This document shows, piece by piece, positions 20,442 through 31,094 of a stretch of DNA of 64,000 nt; within the stretch, counting starts at the first letter, position 1, and each line of letters opens with the position of its first letter. The stretch spans positions 184,620,784 through 184,684,783 of the forward strand of contig CM066320.1 of assembly GCA_033807775.1 (NCBI GenBank), given 5' to 3'. The position numbers were made by a program, and so were the translations under genes. The notes below the pieces were generated by a model. The model searched no databases, was not told the origin of the DNA, and worked only from the letters and a program-made list of their open reading frames with translations. This DNA is from Saussurea involucrata. Lineage: Eukaryota; Streptophyta; Magnoliopsida; Asterales; Asteraceae.

Positions 20442-20514
20442 ATATAGTAGTATGTATGGGTGCTTAGCATGTATATATTGACATGGAGGTGCTCTTAGTA
20501 TGTATCAGTGCTCT

Positions 20515-20673
20515 CTCAATGTAACATCCCAGACAACCGTACCATATATTGTTCGTTTTGTCCACTCACCTGGACTCACGGTTTTAAAACGCGTCCGATA
20601 GATGAGATATCAAGTCCCTCTTATAAGGCAACATTTGTTCCCCTCCCCAACCAATGTGAGATCTTACACTCAA
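20515..20673. mobile_element. TRIM-type solo LTR (149 bp), TSD CTCAA
   Basis: The body is 20520-20668, TGTAACATCCC to GATCTTACA, with a perfect 5-bp duplication CTCAA. The GGTTTTAAAACGCGTC core and the CCTCCCCAACCAATGTG tail are hallmarks of a tiny LTR found across many angiosperms. No second LTR or primer site is nearby, so it is a solo LTR. Confidence 0.85.
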
Positions 20674-21062
20674 CATATTAGTTGAGTTTGCATTGGCTTT
20701 TTCAAACGGGATACATGAGTAGTAGGTTTTCAGAAGTAGGTGCATGGTTGCATACTATGTGTTGGCAATTGATCAAGTGTATTAGATGAATCAAGCATGT
20801 TATTAAAAGTTTATAAAGTTAACTTTTATAAATAAAACAAACAAACAAACAAAAATGTAATATTCTTTCTCCCATGTTAGATAAAGATGAAAGGGTACAA
20901 CAACCAAAAGCTTGGATGTCCAAATTCATCCATAAACTTAATGAAGAAGATATATACACATATAACATGGTTCATCTTATACATAATATTTGCAACTTCT
21001 CAAATACTATTTAAGTGATTTTAGTCATCAAATATATTTTGTTTAGAGTTAATTAAATAATT
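20674..21062. other. AT-rich intergenic DNA
   Basis: Nothing is recognised beyond an (AAAC)n-like tract near 20836-20855. Confidence 0.5.
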
Positions 21063-21260
21063 ATGTCAGTCACTTGGGTTGTGATTCAGTGGTTGAGGCT
21101 TAAGAATATGAAGCGGAAATCTTGTTTTTCCTAGATTCCAATCCATATGCAACCAAACCGGCTATAAAAGAAAGGTTCATCTTCGTTTGAGACCACTTGG
21201 GACTAATTGGTTTGCACACGTCAGTTCGAGAACCCACGATTACCCAAAAGAAATATCATG
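21063..21260 (+). mobile_element. Possible degenerate tRNA-derived SINE
   Basis: A box A-like segment (GATTCAGTGGTTGAGGCTT, near 21082) is followed about 50 bp later by a weak box B-like AGATTCCAATCC (near 21135). This head layout is typical of plant SINEs. A second box-B-like AGTTCGAGAACCC lies at about 21222. No target duplication or clear A-tail was found. Confidence 0.35.
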
Positions 21261-21634
21261 TTTAATAATATCTAATTTATTTATTTATTTATTTAGGAAG
21301 GTCAATATATTTGTGTTATTTTAAACATATTTCAGTCATGTAAAAAATTTATGTTGATAAATATTTTTTTTGAAGAAATATGGAGACATTTTTTTTTTTG
21401 ACTTTTTCAAAGGAAAAGGAAAATCTTTTGACGCTAATCCAAGTGTACCTTTACAAACGGCTAGTGACACCCTTTCCATGAAAGTGGATTACAAAACCGT
21501 TTGGAACTACAATTGGGTATTTGCCACGTGTTCCCCACATACACCCTATTACCTAATAAAATTTAATTTAGTTTGTAAAAGTAAAAAAATTATTAATTCT
21601 ATGTTTTATGTAACATCAAATATAAAATATTATA

Positions 21635-21831
21635 GAGTAAAGTTCACTTTTGGTCCTTAAAGTATGTCAATTTCAACGGATTTTGTCCTTAAAGTTCATT
21701 TTTTTTAAAAAGGCCCTGACCTATCATACTTTCTCTCGCTTTTGGTCCAAAGGACTCGCACCGTTTAAATGTTGCCGTTAGTACCCACACACGTGCATCT
21801 CACGTGAGGGTATTTTTGTCAATTCACATTT
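21635..21831 (+). repeat. Left terminal inverted repeat of MULE
   Basis: It is inverted-identical to 26709-26907 apart from a few substitutions and one small length difference in an A/T run. It probably holds the transposase promoter, as is known for MULE TIRs. Confidence 0.9.
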
Positions 21832-21992
21832 GACATCGTTTCCCTCCATATATGGATATGTCTGAAACAAACACTCAAGTGTTTTTCTCAATCCTCTCAC
21901 CTTCAAAACCTTCCAAACCCATACGAACCCAGAGTACTAACGGTGCATTGATTCTTGAATCTTCGTTCCATTTATTCTTGAATCTTCGTTCC

Positions 21993-24900
21993 ATGGCTAC
22001 TGCAATGTGGACGATTAGAGCACGATTTGAAGACTTGGTTCCATTAGAAATATACGGTGCGTATTACACAGACCAACAATGGTTTGATTTTTGATTTGTA
22101 AGTTTTATTTCACCCCACAATGGTTGATCTTTTCTTTTTAATCTTTTGTTTTAATGTGTCACAGCTGATTACCCAGAATACTTTTCGTTCAAGGTTCATC
22201 ATGGAGGGGTTTTCACTAGGAATAGTCCAGGGAGACAATACTTGAATGGCAAAGAAACATTCATCGACTTGGTAGACCCTGATGAGTTGTCAATACATCA
22301 AGTGAATGATATGATGCAACAACTAGGTTACCCAGGTACTCACATGATGTTTTACCATTTTCTCATACCAGGCAGTGACCTAGACTTTGGGTTACATGCC
22401 TTTGGTAGTGATCAAGATGTCATTGAGATGCTTAAATATGTTCCACAATGTCAAATTCTCAGTGTATATGTTGAACATGGGATAACCAACTTGAAAACCT
22501 ATTTTTTTTCCCCTGGAGGTAACAAAGTTGTCATTGAGGAACTACCTGATCAACATTCACCACCTAACAATAAAAAAGTTGTCATTGAGGAACCTAAATG
22601 TAGGAAAAGACTGTGTTTAGAATGGCATGATAAACAAGATGGGGATAGGGTTGATAAAGGAAATTTTGGGGTAAATGAAAGAAATCATGTTGTAAATAAT
22701 GAAAATATTTGCATGGCAACTGGATTTGATGGGGATAAGGTTGATAAAGTAAATTTTGGGGTAAATAATGAAAATATTTGCATGACAAATGATTTTGATG
22801 GGGATAAGGTTGATAAAGTAAATTCTGGGATAAGGGTAGATGATAAAGGTAAGGATGCAGAAGGGGTGGGTGAATCAATGCCAGAAGAAGATTTTCTTAT
22901 AGATTTCTCAGTCCTTAATGAGTTTGAACCATTCTTTGGAGAGGGTTCTAGTGCTTTTGGGGTAAGAGATGGGGAAGGTAAACAAGTGGATGAAGAGGTG
23001 GTTGAGAAGTCTGATGATGATGAGTTCAATAGTGAAGATGATGACTATGATTTTACCATGGAGGATGATGACTTTGACTACATGGCTGAAGTAGACATGA
23101 CTCAGTTTAATGAAAATGTGGATTGGGAAGCTGAGTAGGTGGGTAATGAGACACATGAGAATGAGGATGAAGTACATGTAGGTTCCCAGGAAGCAATAGA
23201 CTTTGAGGAGTTTGAGAGTGGTTCCAGTGGTGAGTTTGAAATAGGAAGGAAGAGGGAGTTGAGGAAGTTGAGAAAGAGTCAAAAACAACAGCCACAAAAC
23301 AACCCTGATGTTAGCTTTTATCCTGGCCAAGCTTTTGCCACAAAGGAGGAAGTAAAGAATAGAATCACCATGTATTCCTTGCATCACAGAAGGGACATAA
23401 GGCTGAAAAAAATGATAAACTGAGGTTGAGGGCCATATGTAAGGGACAAACACCTGCATTTAAGAGTGAGGTTGGAGGGTCCACTAAAGAGGAGGAAAGT
23501 GGAGCACACTGTCCGTGGCTTTTGCATGTTTCAACCACAAATACTGAGTCAACTTGGGTAGTAAGGACATTTGTTGGGACCCACACTTGTCTGAACGCAT
23601 GAAGGGTTAAATTGTGCACATCAACAGTTTTATCAAGACAGATTCTTGATGAACTTCATTCAAAGACAGACCTACCTTTGAAGACCATTCAAGAACAGTT
23701 GCAGAAGAAGTTCCAACTTAGGGTTTCACCACAGCAGGTTTTTAGGGCTAAGACGATGGCAACAAAGAAGATGAGGGGAGACTATGCAGAACAATATGAT
23801 ACTCTTAGAGACTATATCCTAGAGCTGCAAAGAGCAAATCCTGACACCACTGTCAAGCTAGAGATGGTATCTGAACCAAACCCAGACACACCCACAAGGG
23901 TGTTCAAAAGGGTGTACATTTGTTTGGGAGCCTTGAAGAATGGTTTTAAATCAATGGGGAGGGATCTATTAGGCCTTGATGGATGCTTTATGAAAGGGCC
24001 ATTTCCTGGACAATTGCTAACTGTTGTGGGTGTGGATCCAAACAATGGAATATATCCATTGGCTTATGCCATTGTTGAGGCTGAATCAACAAGCTCATGG
24101 TCATGGTTCTTGGAATGCTTAGGAGATGACCTTGATTTGGCTCCAAATTCCAACTTCACATTTATTACTGACAGGCAAAAGGTATGTCATTAATATTCAC
24201 TTGTTTTTAATTTAATTTATTTATTTATTGTTTATTGTCAACATGGTTAATAATGTACTTAAAATGTCAACATGTCTTAGGGACTAGTACCTGCACTTGC
24301 AAAAGTTTTTCCATCAGCTGAGCATAGGTTTTGTGTTAGGCATATTCTTGATAATATGAAGTTAAATTGGAAGGGAAAAGCATATAAGGATTTTCTTTGG
24401 AAATGTGCAATTGCTACCACAGTGCCACAGTTTAACAGGGAAATGGAAGCATTGCAACAGTTCAATGATGCAACTTTTAAGTGGTTGAAATTAATCCCAC
24501 CCCACCACTGGTCAAGATCCCATTTCACAGGTAACTATTTTGTAGCTAATTTGGAAATGTACAATTGCTACCACAATTTTGTAATCATTTTGTAATTTCT
24601 TAAACAGGAAGGGCCACATGTGATGTCCTACTTAACAACATGTGTGAAGTCTTTAACAGACAACTAGTAGGTGGAAGAGACAAGCCAATCATAACTGCTT
24701 TGGAGTTTTGTCGGGAGTATTTGATGAAAAGATTGGTGATAGTGCAAAAGGCCATTGACAAGTGTGAAGGTAGGCTTTTGACACCAACTGCTACAAAACT
24801 GTTGGACAAAATCAAGGAGGAAGCATGTCAATATGTGGTACTCTGGAATGGTGAACATTACTATAGGTAAACTTAATTAATTGTGGTAAAGTTAATTAGT

Positions 24901-25412
24901 TTTGGTCATTATGTGGTACTTTGTTGGGACCTACATTTTGTAATTGGTTTTTTTTGCATACTCAGGTAAGTGGTCCATGGGCAGACCAATGTTGTGTTGA
25001 TTTGGAAAATAAAGTTTGTTCATGTAGAAGATGGGAGATCAGTGGCATTCCCTGCAAACATGCTGTAGCTGCAATCTGGTATAGTTCTGTGAATGGAGGT
25101 GGTGTTGATTTACCAGAATCTTGGGTGCACAAGTTCTATAAGGTTGATACTTGGAAGAAGATGTATGAATTCAAGATTAAGCCACTGAATGGAAGGGCAA
25201 TGTGGCCAAAATCAGCTTGTCCTATTAAGATTCTTCCACCAATGCATCATAAGCAAACTGGAAGACCCAAGAAGAGCAGAAAGAAGAGTGCTGATGAACT
25301 CAGTCAACCATTGGTGAAAGGTTTTAAGTTACAAAAGATAGGGAAAACAGTTAGTTGCCGTAGATGCAAGCAGGTTGGACACAATGCTAGGACATGCAAG
25401 AGACAGGGATAG
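21993..25412 (+). pseudogene. mudrA-like MULE transposase (broken)
   Basis: Five exons fit GT-AG rules: 21993-22056, 22165-24181, 24281-24530, 24608-24866 and 24971-25412. An in-frame upstream ATG at 21852 is an alternative start. The N-terminus has a PB1-like MULE domain (PDELSIHQVNDMMQQLGY), then an acidic linker with GDKVDKVNFGVNNENIC-type repeats. The MULE zinc/DNA-binding region is followed by the transposase core: GLDGCFMKG (first Asp) and FITDRQKG (second Asp) and a C/H motif (HRFCVRHI). A SWIM zinc finger (CSCRRWEISGIPCKHAVAAI) and a C-terminal CCHC knuckle (CRRCKQVGHNARTC) close the protein. Lesions: TAG at 23136-23138, an extra A in the run at 23406-23412 that shifts the frame, and TGA at 23600-23602 (a CGA to TGA type change). 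The other exons read cleanly, so inactivation looks recent. Confidence 0.9.
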
Positions 25413-25906
25413 GGAAGACAAGTGTGTGTTATGGGTTTTAAACTGATCATTTTGGTTGACAATCTTTTGTGTTCAAATATGTAATGCTTTTGGTAACTTG
25501 TAAGTTAATTATGTATATAATCCTTTGGTTGAATCTATATAATCCTTTGGTTGAATGTATATAATCATTTTGGTTCAATGTATATAATCCTTTGGTTGAC
25601 AATATATATTCTTTTTGGTTCAATGTATATAATCATTTTGGTTGAATGTATATAATCCTTTTCACACGTACTAACCTTGACAAGCAGTACTAACCTTGCT
25701 TCAGCAGTACTAACCTTGACAAGCAGTACTAACCTTGCTTCAGCAGTACTAACCATGACAAGCAGTACTAACCTTGCTTCAGCAGTACTAACCATGACAA
25801 GCAGTACTAACTGTTTTCGTTATGCATCAGCAGTACTAACCATGACAAGCAGTACTAACTGTTTTCGTTATGCATCAGCAGTACTAACCAAGTTCCAGCA
25901 GCATTA
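25413..25906 (+). repeat. Two tandem-repeat blocks inside the MULE
   Basis: About 25510-25660 holds repeats of a TATATAATCCTTTTGGTTGAATG-like unit (22-24 bp). About 25675-25895 holds repeats of AGCAGTACTAACCTTG/ATGACA (33-36 bp, the later ones 54 bp with CTGTTTTCGTTATGCATC inserted). The open frames across this block are repeat by-products. Confidence 0.8.
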
Positions 25907-26223
25907 ACTTTGTCTTGCAGTATTAAGTTTGTTCCAGCAGCATTAACCGGCAGTAGTAATGTTGCTCTGGCAGTACTATCCATACTTAGCAAATCTTCAG
26001 TTCCCAACAGAAGTAATCAGCATATTGATCAGAAGTTTAAATTGGTTCAAGCAACACATCAATTGATCATAAGTAATCCACATTCATTACTAACCAAAAA
26101 CATTACACTGACCATAACATGAACAACTAACAAATTGTTGCACCTAACATTAACCTAACTAAAACCTATCATTAACCTAACTAAAACATTGTGCAGAGCA
26201 CCTTAATGAACATCTAATTCACC
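25907..26223. other. Intergenic space within the MULE
   Basis: It is A/C-rich on the plus strand with CATTAACCTAACTAAAA duplicated near 26151-26185. It probably includes the 3' UTR of the minus-strand GRF gene. Confidence 0.45.
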
Positions 26224-26584
26224 TTAACTCAAAAACCCATAAATGAAGTACATTACAATGGACACCAAAGTAATAACCAAAATCTTCTTCACCCTCTGAG
26301 CTTCTTGAACAGCTACTGCAGAAGCTTCCTCAGCCATCCTTTTAGATCTCAATAAACCAAAAATTACTTCACTGCAACGACCACACACAGGTCCATCTAA
26401 CCAACAAATAAAGCCACAACTTTTTTCCTGTTGTAGGCAAATGAAGATTAGGTAAAAAACAAAAAAATTAAACTGAACATTACCAACTTACCTCTCTTGA
26501 ACAACAATAAAATCGACGCCCTGGATTTGAAGTGGTCCAAGAGGTTCTGATTGTTGACTGAAATCCACATCTGCATATCACCAT
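26224..26584 (-). CDS. GRF-type zinc-finger protein with C-terminal membrane anchor, MULE-borne
   Basis: Two exons on the minus strand: 26492-26584 (ATG at 26584-26582) and 26224-26427 (TAA at 26226-26224). The intron has AG/GTAAGTT and ACAACAG/G boundaries, and the phase is clean. The product is 98 residues. Residues 1-45 are a GRF zinc finger: C-R-C-G at 4-7, TSWTTSNPGRRFYCC at 14-28, then C-G-F-I-C-W-L-D near 35-42. A short amphipathic, Ala/Glu-rich segment (60-80) follows, and a hydrophobic helix occupies about 80-97. No stop or frameshift is seen, although the neighbouring transposase is broken. A pyrimidine-rich 5' leader runs into the right TIR, which probably supplies the promoter. 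GRF fingers bind single-stranded nucleic acid in other proteins; the role here is unknown. It may be a captured host gene or a MULE accessory gene. Confidence 0.8.
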
Positions 26585-26708
26585 TGATGCGTGATCAAAT
26601 GTTGAAGAAGAAGGTAACAGGGTTCGGGGGTGGGGAGTGCGAGAAAGAGAGAGAAGGTAAAGATAGAGAGAGAGGGGTTGAACCGTTGAAGAAGGATCTT
26701 GGTTTTAA

Positions 26709-26907
26709 ATAAATGTGAATTGACAAAAATACCCTCACGTGAGATGCACGTGTGTGGGTACTAACGGCAACATTTAAACGGTGTGAGTCCTTTGGACCAA
26801 AAGCGAGAGAAAGTATGATAGGTCAGGGTCTTTTTAAAAAAAATGAACTTTAAGGACGAAATCCGTTGAAATTGACATACTTTAAGGACCAAAAGTGAAC
26901 TTTACTC
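26709..26907 (-). repeat. Right terminal inverted repeat of MULE
   Basis: It ends GTGAACTTTACTC before the AATATTATA duplication and is the inverted partner of 21635-21831. It lies upstream of the minus-strand GRF gene. Confidence 0.9.
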
Positions 26908-27101
26908 AATATTATATTATAAGATTGTTGAATTCTCTTTAAAAACATAAATCCATGTCTCAATCTAAAAAAAGGGGCTTCAAATCAATGTTCAAGAACA
27001 AAATCTTCAAGAACCCATGACTTAGAATGAACTAATATGGAGGCCGAAAATGGTAACGCAAGCATATGGAGGTCGATTTAGTGGAAGAAGGTTGATAAAT
27101 G

Positions 27102-29081
27102 GATCTTGTAACATCTTAAAAATTGGGACAAATCAAAATTTCCATAAAACGGAAATGTGACATATAAGTTTCAAGATATGAGTCATCCCGAGAAGGGGAA
27201 ATAAAATACACTTTTTAATTACAAGTTTGTAATCAAACGGTAAAAGAGATAACAACTTATTAATCTATTTTCTCTAAGAAATAAGATTACAATTGGGTGT
27301 CATAGGTGTTCCAGAAATGTCTGCAATCGAGTAAATAGCTCAACCGCAAGGAGGGGGATGCCGAAGGCAAGGCAAGACGGATGCGACGGGAAGAAGTGCC
27401 ATTTGGAAGTGTTGCTGACTTAACCGTAGGTGATTTAGCCCTCTATCGAGAGGGAAGAGGGAAGCAGGGGGACAACCAGTTTGATTTTATCTTTGTTCTT
27501 TTTGTTCTATATGTCCCGAAATTTAGTTCTTCAAAGTAAGGTGTCCCAAAAATCCCTCCCCAAGCTCACTTCTAAAAATCAACTAGACCTTCTTGGTCAC
27601 CACGTCGCTAGAACCGACACCAAACAAGTGTTAAACCAAAAAGCCTAGTGAGTTTGAACAATGCAATATACACCAACAATAACGATTAGAGTCAATTATA
27701 AAATTATATTAACCGATTCTTTGGAATCAATGGGGGAGACCCATAACACCCATCAAGTTTCATCTCAAGAGACTATTTACCTTAATATTCACTCTCACGA
27801 GTAACACCACAAGGCCCGACACATTCGAGAACTACCTCCAAGGCATTACCTCAAATGTCGGAGATCTGAGTGCATACCTCCAAGGTGGCACCACAAGACT
27901 AAATCATCCTAGTGTCTGCTTGAAATATTCATCCGTAAGTTCCATACATACAATTATAGAAGTTAGATAAGCAAGTGTTCAATCCACTAAATCCAACGTA
28001 GAAAGAGATTTCCAAAATACTCAAAGACTCCAAATTAGGTTGAATAATCATATAACTCATCATAGGTCATTCTCAAGTTGTGGAACCAAATAGTATGGTA
28101 CAAAGATACAAAAGCTTGAACAATTATTCATAACCATGAGAATAAATCCTCAAGTTAGGTAAATAAATCCATAAATCATAAATTTACCTAAAATGCATCA
28201 AAATACCAATGGAGTTCCAGAAAATCTTCCCATTATACTCTAGGTATAAATTTATGTTTATCAAGGCACAAATATGATGGTTTACACCAAAATACCCAAT
28301 AAACCTCCAAATATGCAATTATGAACAACTTACCAAATAAGAAAATAATAATCAATGTAAGCATGTAATGAGGATAAATTAACACATCTAGTAATGTATC
28401 TAGTTTTACAAAGCTTTTAAAACTCACTTATTAGGTTTTTGGAAGAAACCCTAAACTTGCAAAACCCTATATTGCTAGAGAAGATGAGACTTGAAGCTTG
28501 ACATCTACATGGAATATTCAATCTATGACTCCAAAGACCCTTTAATGTTTCAATAAATGTGTCCACCACAACCCTAGGTTGCAATAAATGAGGCGAGGGT
28601 TTGGAGTGAAAGAAAAATCATCTCCCAAGGCTGGAAATTGCGACCTCCGCTTATTTTTGTGATAAAAATGACAAGAAAACGGGTTGTGGGGTTTTATACC
28701 CAGAATTTTAGACACGACGATTGTGCCAATGGCACTCTCGCTGAAAAGGTACCGAGGACGGGGCATACGTGGTGATTGTGACTCGCGATGGTGCCCAAGG
28801 GCACTCTTGTTGTCACTTTCGCCTAGAGTGTACCGAAAGGTCTCTTTCTTTAGCGATTATGACATGCGATAGTGCCCAATGGCACTCTCGATAGCTAATG
28901 TCGCACAGGCAGAATCGAGACCCGAATTTCTGACTTGTCCTACCTAACATTTGAGGGAATAGGTTAACAACTCAAGACTAATGTTAAATAATTTTCATCA
29001 AAGCATATTATTAAATAAAAAGGAACCTTAGGACACAAAAAGTCTTATTTTACCTAACAAATGTTTGGGTGTTACAAATCT
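27102..29081 (-). mobile_element. Solo LTR, gypsy type (1970 bp), minus orientation
   Basis: The body is 27107-29076, TGTAACATC to GGTGTTACA. Flanks are GATCT/AATCT, a 5-bp duplication with one mismatch. Read on the minus strand it starts TGTAACACCC, like the other gypsy LTRs here. At 27632-27647 (minus) it has TAGGCT-TTTT-GGTTTA after CTCAC, the same hairpin element in a form that pairs through G-U wobbles. No internal region or primer site is present. Confidence 0.75.
28705..28900 (-). repeat. GTGCC...GGCAC palindrome repeats in the solo LTR
   Basis: Three copies of GTGCCAATGGCAC / GTGCCCAAGGGCAC / GTGCCCAATGGCAC sit in partly repeated units with GCGAT and ACTCTCG around them. This is another short-palindrome cluster within an LTR. 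Confidence 0.7.
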
Positions 29082-29989
29082 AAAACCAAAACGTTTCAAA
29101 TTGACCGAGCAAACATTTTCAAAACTGATAAACCGACGAGAAACCAAACTTATTTAGATTTGGAGTTGAGCAACCGATTTAAGGGAAGGATGGGAAGAAA
29201 CAAAGGGAACGAAATTTACAAATCTTGCTGGAAACTTCCTCTCATGTTATCCGTTGCAGATCTCGCTAGAAATCGCCTCCTCGTGGTTCCCTTCAAAGAT
29301 CTTGTTGGAACAGTTGAATTTGTGTTCTTGCTGATGCTCCACTAGAAGGATAAAATGAGATGCGACTGTTCTGGATCTAGGTTAAAAGGAGGCAGCCGAC
29401 GAGGGAGGAGATTGGAGACAGGAAGGGGTGGGTTCCTCCAGCGGAGAAGATGGAATATGGTGGTCGGTGTACTCACTTGTTTTTAAGGGGGTTTTCTGGC
29501 AACTTCTACCAGGGAAGAAAAGAGAAGAGGGTTTTCCGGCAAGTTCTACCAACATTGTTTCTTGGGGATGGAATGGGAAGGGTTGATGAGGAATGACACG
29601 TGGGGTAAAAAGAGAGGAACATGGTAAAAAGATTAACATAGAAAATTACAATGGTGTTCCCCGCTGGTTCTCTCGATGAGCTCAATTTCAAATTCCCTTG
29701 ACAATGGCCATTGGTTCTCTCAACTCCCTCCTGGCGCTACCAGTATGATTTTTACGTTACAAATATGGAAACAGGGCAGGTAATGCATCCCTGTCCCCCG
29801 ACCCCGACCTCCGTTTAAGCCCCCCTCCCCAGCCCCGCCCTACTAATCCCCGACGGGTTCTATGGAAAGAATTACCGAATGGTTTGAGGAACTTGTTGGG
29901 TACCATTTAGTAAAACACAATGTCTTCTGAAATTAAAATTATAATGAATCGTCACTACATTAATTAACAATTTTGTAATATCAAATATA
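29082..29989. other. Unassigned DNA
   Basis: No gene is recognised. A short direct repeat with GGTTTTC(T/C)GGCAA(C/G)TTCTACCA lies at about 29490-29550. A CCCCGACC-rich patch at 29790-29860 resembles subterminal sequence of the GC-rich hAT MITEs but has no partner end. Confidence 0.45.
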
Positions 29990-30666
29990 TTTGTCATTAG
30001 GCATGGGAATGAGGCGGGGACCTCAATCCCCATCCCCTTCCCCGATCATTATATTCATCCCCATCCCCGTCCCCGTCCCCGCCGGGGAATATGATCATAT
30101 CCCCATCCCCACCCCCACCGGTGAACGGGGATCCCCTGGAAACGGGGATTTTTTCCCCAGTCGAATTTTTTTTATTTAAATACGAAAAAGTTATTTTAAT
30201 ACAAAAAAGTTATTTTAATACAAAATTAAACATCATATAGTAATTAATAACCTAAAACCAAAAGAAAATCAACCTAATTCAATAAAAATAAATGTCACAT
30301 GTACCAAAACATATCGAGTAATATCCAAAACCATATCGAGTAATTATATATTGATTTGACGTCCAAAATACATACTAATATTCGTAAAATAACAATTTTA
30401 AATTCTAAACCTAGTCAGGAAATAGGAAATTATGAATTACCGATTTAGCTTAAATAAATAATATATATTTAACTTATTAATTTAAATATATTACGGGGAC
30501 GGGACGGGACGGGGAATGCCATACCCATCCCCGTCCCCATCCCCGATTTGAGAAACGGGGATCCCTATCCTCATCCCCGGTTTAGCGGGGAATTCCCGTC
30601 CTCGATCGGGATGGGTGGACCGGGTTCCTCGACGGGTCGGGGCTCATTCCCATGCCTATTTGTCAT
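29990..30666. mobile_element. hAT-type MITE, GC-rich TIRs (TSD TTTGTCAT)
   Basis: The body is 29998-30658 with a perfect 8-bp duplication TTTGTCAT. Ends are TAGGCATGGGAATGAG and its inverse. Subterminal CCCCATCCCCG-type repeats are matched by GGGGACGGG repeats at the other end around an AT-rich core. It is the same broad family as 17178-17842. Confidence 0.9.
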
Positions 30667-31066
30667 TTAATATCAAATATAGACATGTTAGAGTGATTAC
30701 ACAGGTGGTCCCTATGGTTTGCTCAATTTTTGGATTTGGTCCCTAACTGTATACATTGGTGATCCCTAACTTTCATTTTCATAACACCCATGGTCCATCC
30801 ATTTGACAACGTTAATTAATAACCGTTAGGAATGACTAATTTGTCTTTGAACAAACTATATGGACCAACAGTGTTTTGCTCTAAAATTTAATGTGATTCA
30901 TGGTTTTTTTTAAACATTTTATACATCTAGTCACAAATCAAATTTTCTTTAAATAAACTACATATTAAATAACAAAAAATGAATTTATTTAAAGACTATT
31001 AAATTCCTAAAAATTTAGCGTTAAAAATATTATGTTAAAAAAACAAAAGAATATGCGAGTAAATTA
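30667..31066. other. Unassigned AT-rich DNA with a TIR-like GGTCCCTA segment
   Basis: At 30700-30850 the GTGGTCCCTATGGTTTG style sequence resembles one end of a MULE or other TIR element. No partner end is seen. Confidence 0.4.
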
Positions 31067-31094
31067 TCTATACTATCTTATAAAGCATATAGAC

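Larger units (their letters stand above)
21626..26916. mobile_element. Mutator-like element (MULE), TSD AATATTATA
   Basis: The body is 21635-26907. Terminal inverted repeats of about 197 bp (21635-21831 and 26709-26907) begin GAGTAAAGTTCAC, and a perfect 9-bp duplication AATATTATA flanks them. It carries a mudrA-type transposase gene on the plus strand, broken by three lesions, and a small intact GRF-type zinc-finger gene on the minus strand that reads inwards from the right TIR. Tandem repeats fill the space between the two genes. The TIRs are still very alike, so the copy is not ancient. Confidence 0.95.

Noticed and set aside
20520..20668. Cassandra-type TRIM with a 5S rRNA-derived promoter
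   Set aside because: The solo LTR has clear TRIM features but I could not see a convincing 5S-like internal promoter, so the specific name was not used.
22594..23459. Minus-strand frames of 94, 114 and 183 residues opposite the transposase
   Set aside because: Antisense shadows of the acidic, repeated mudrA linker.
25565..25907. Repetitive open frames (V-S-T-A-E-A-R-L-V-L and T-S-S-T-N types)
   Set aside because: Translation of tandem DNA repeats in both strands; no start context or conserved domain.
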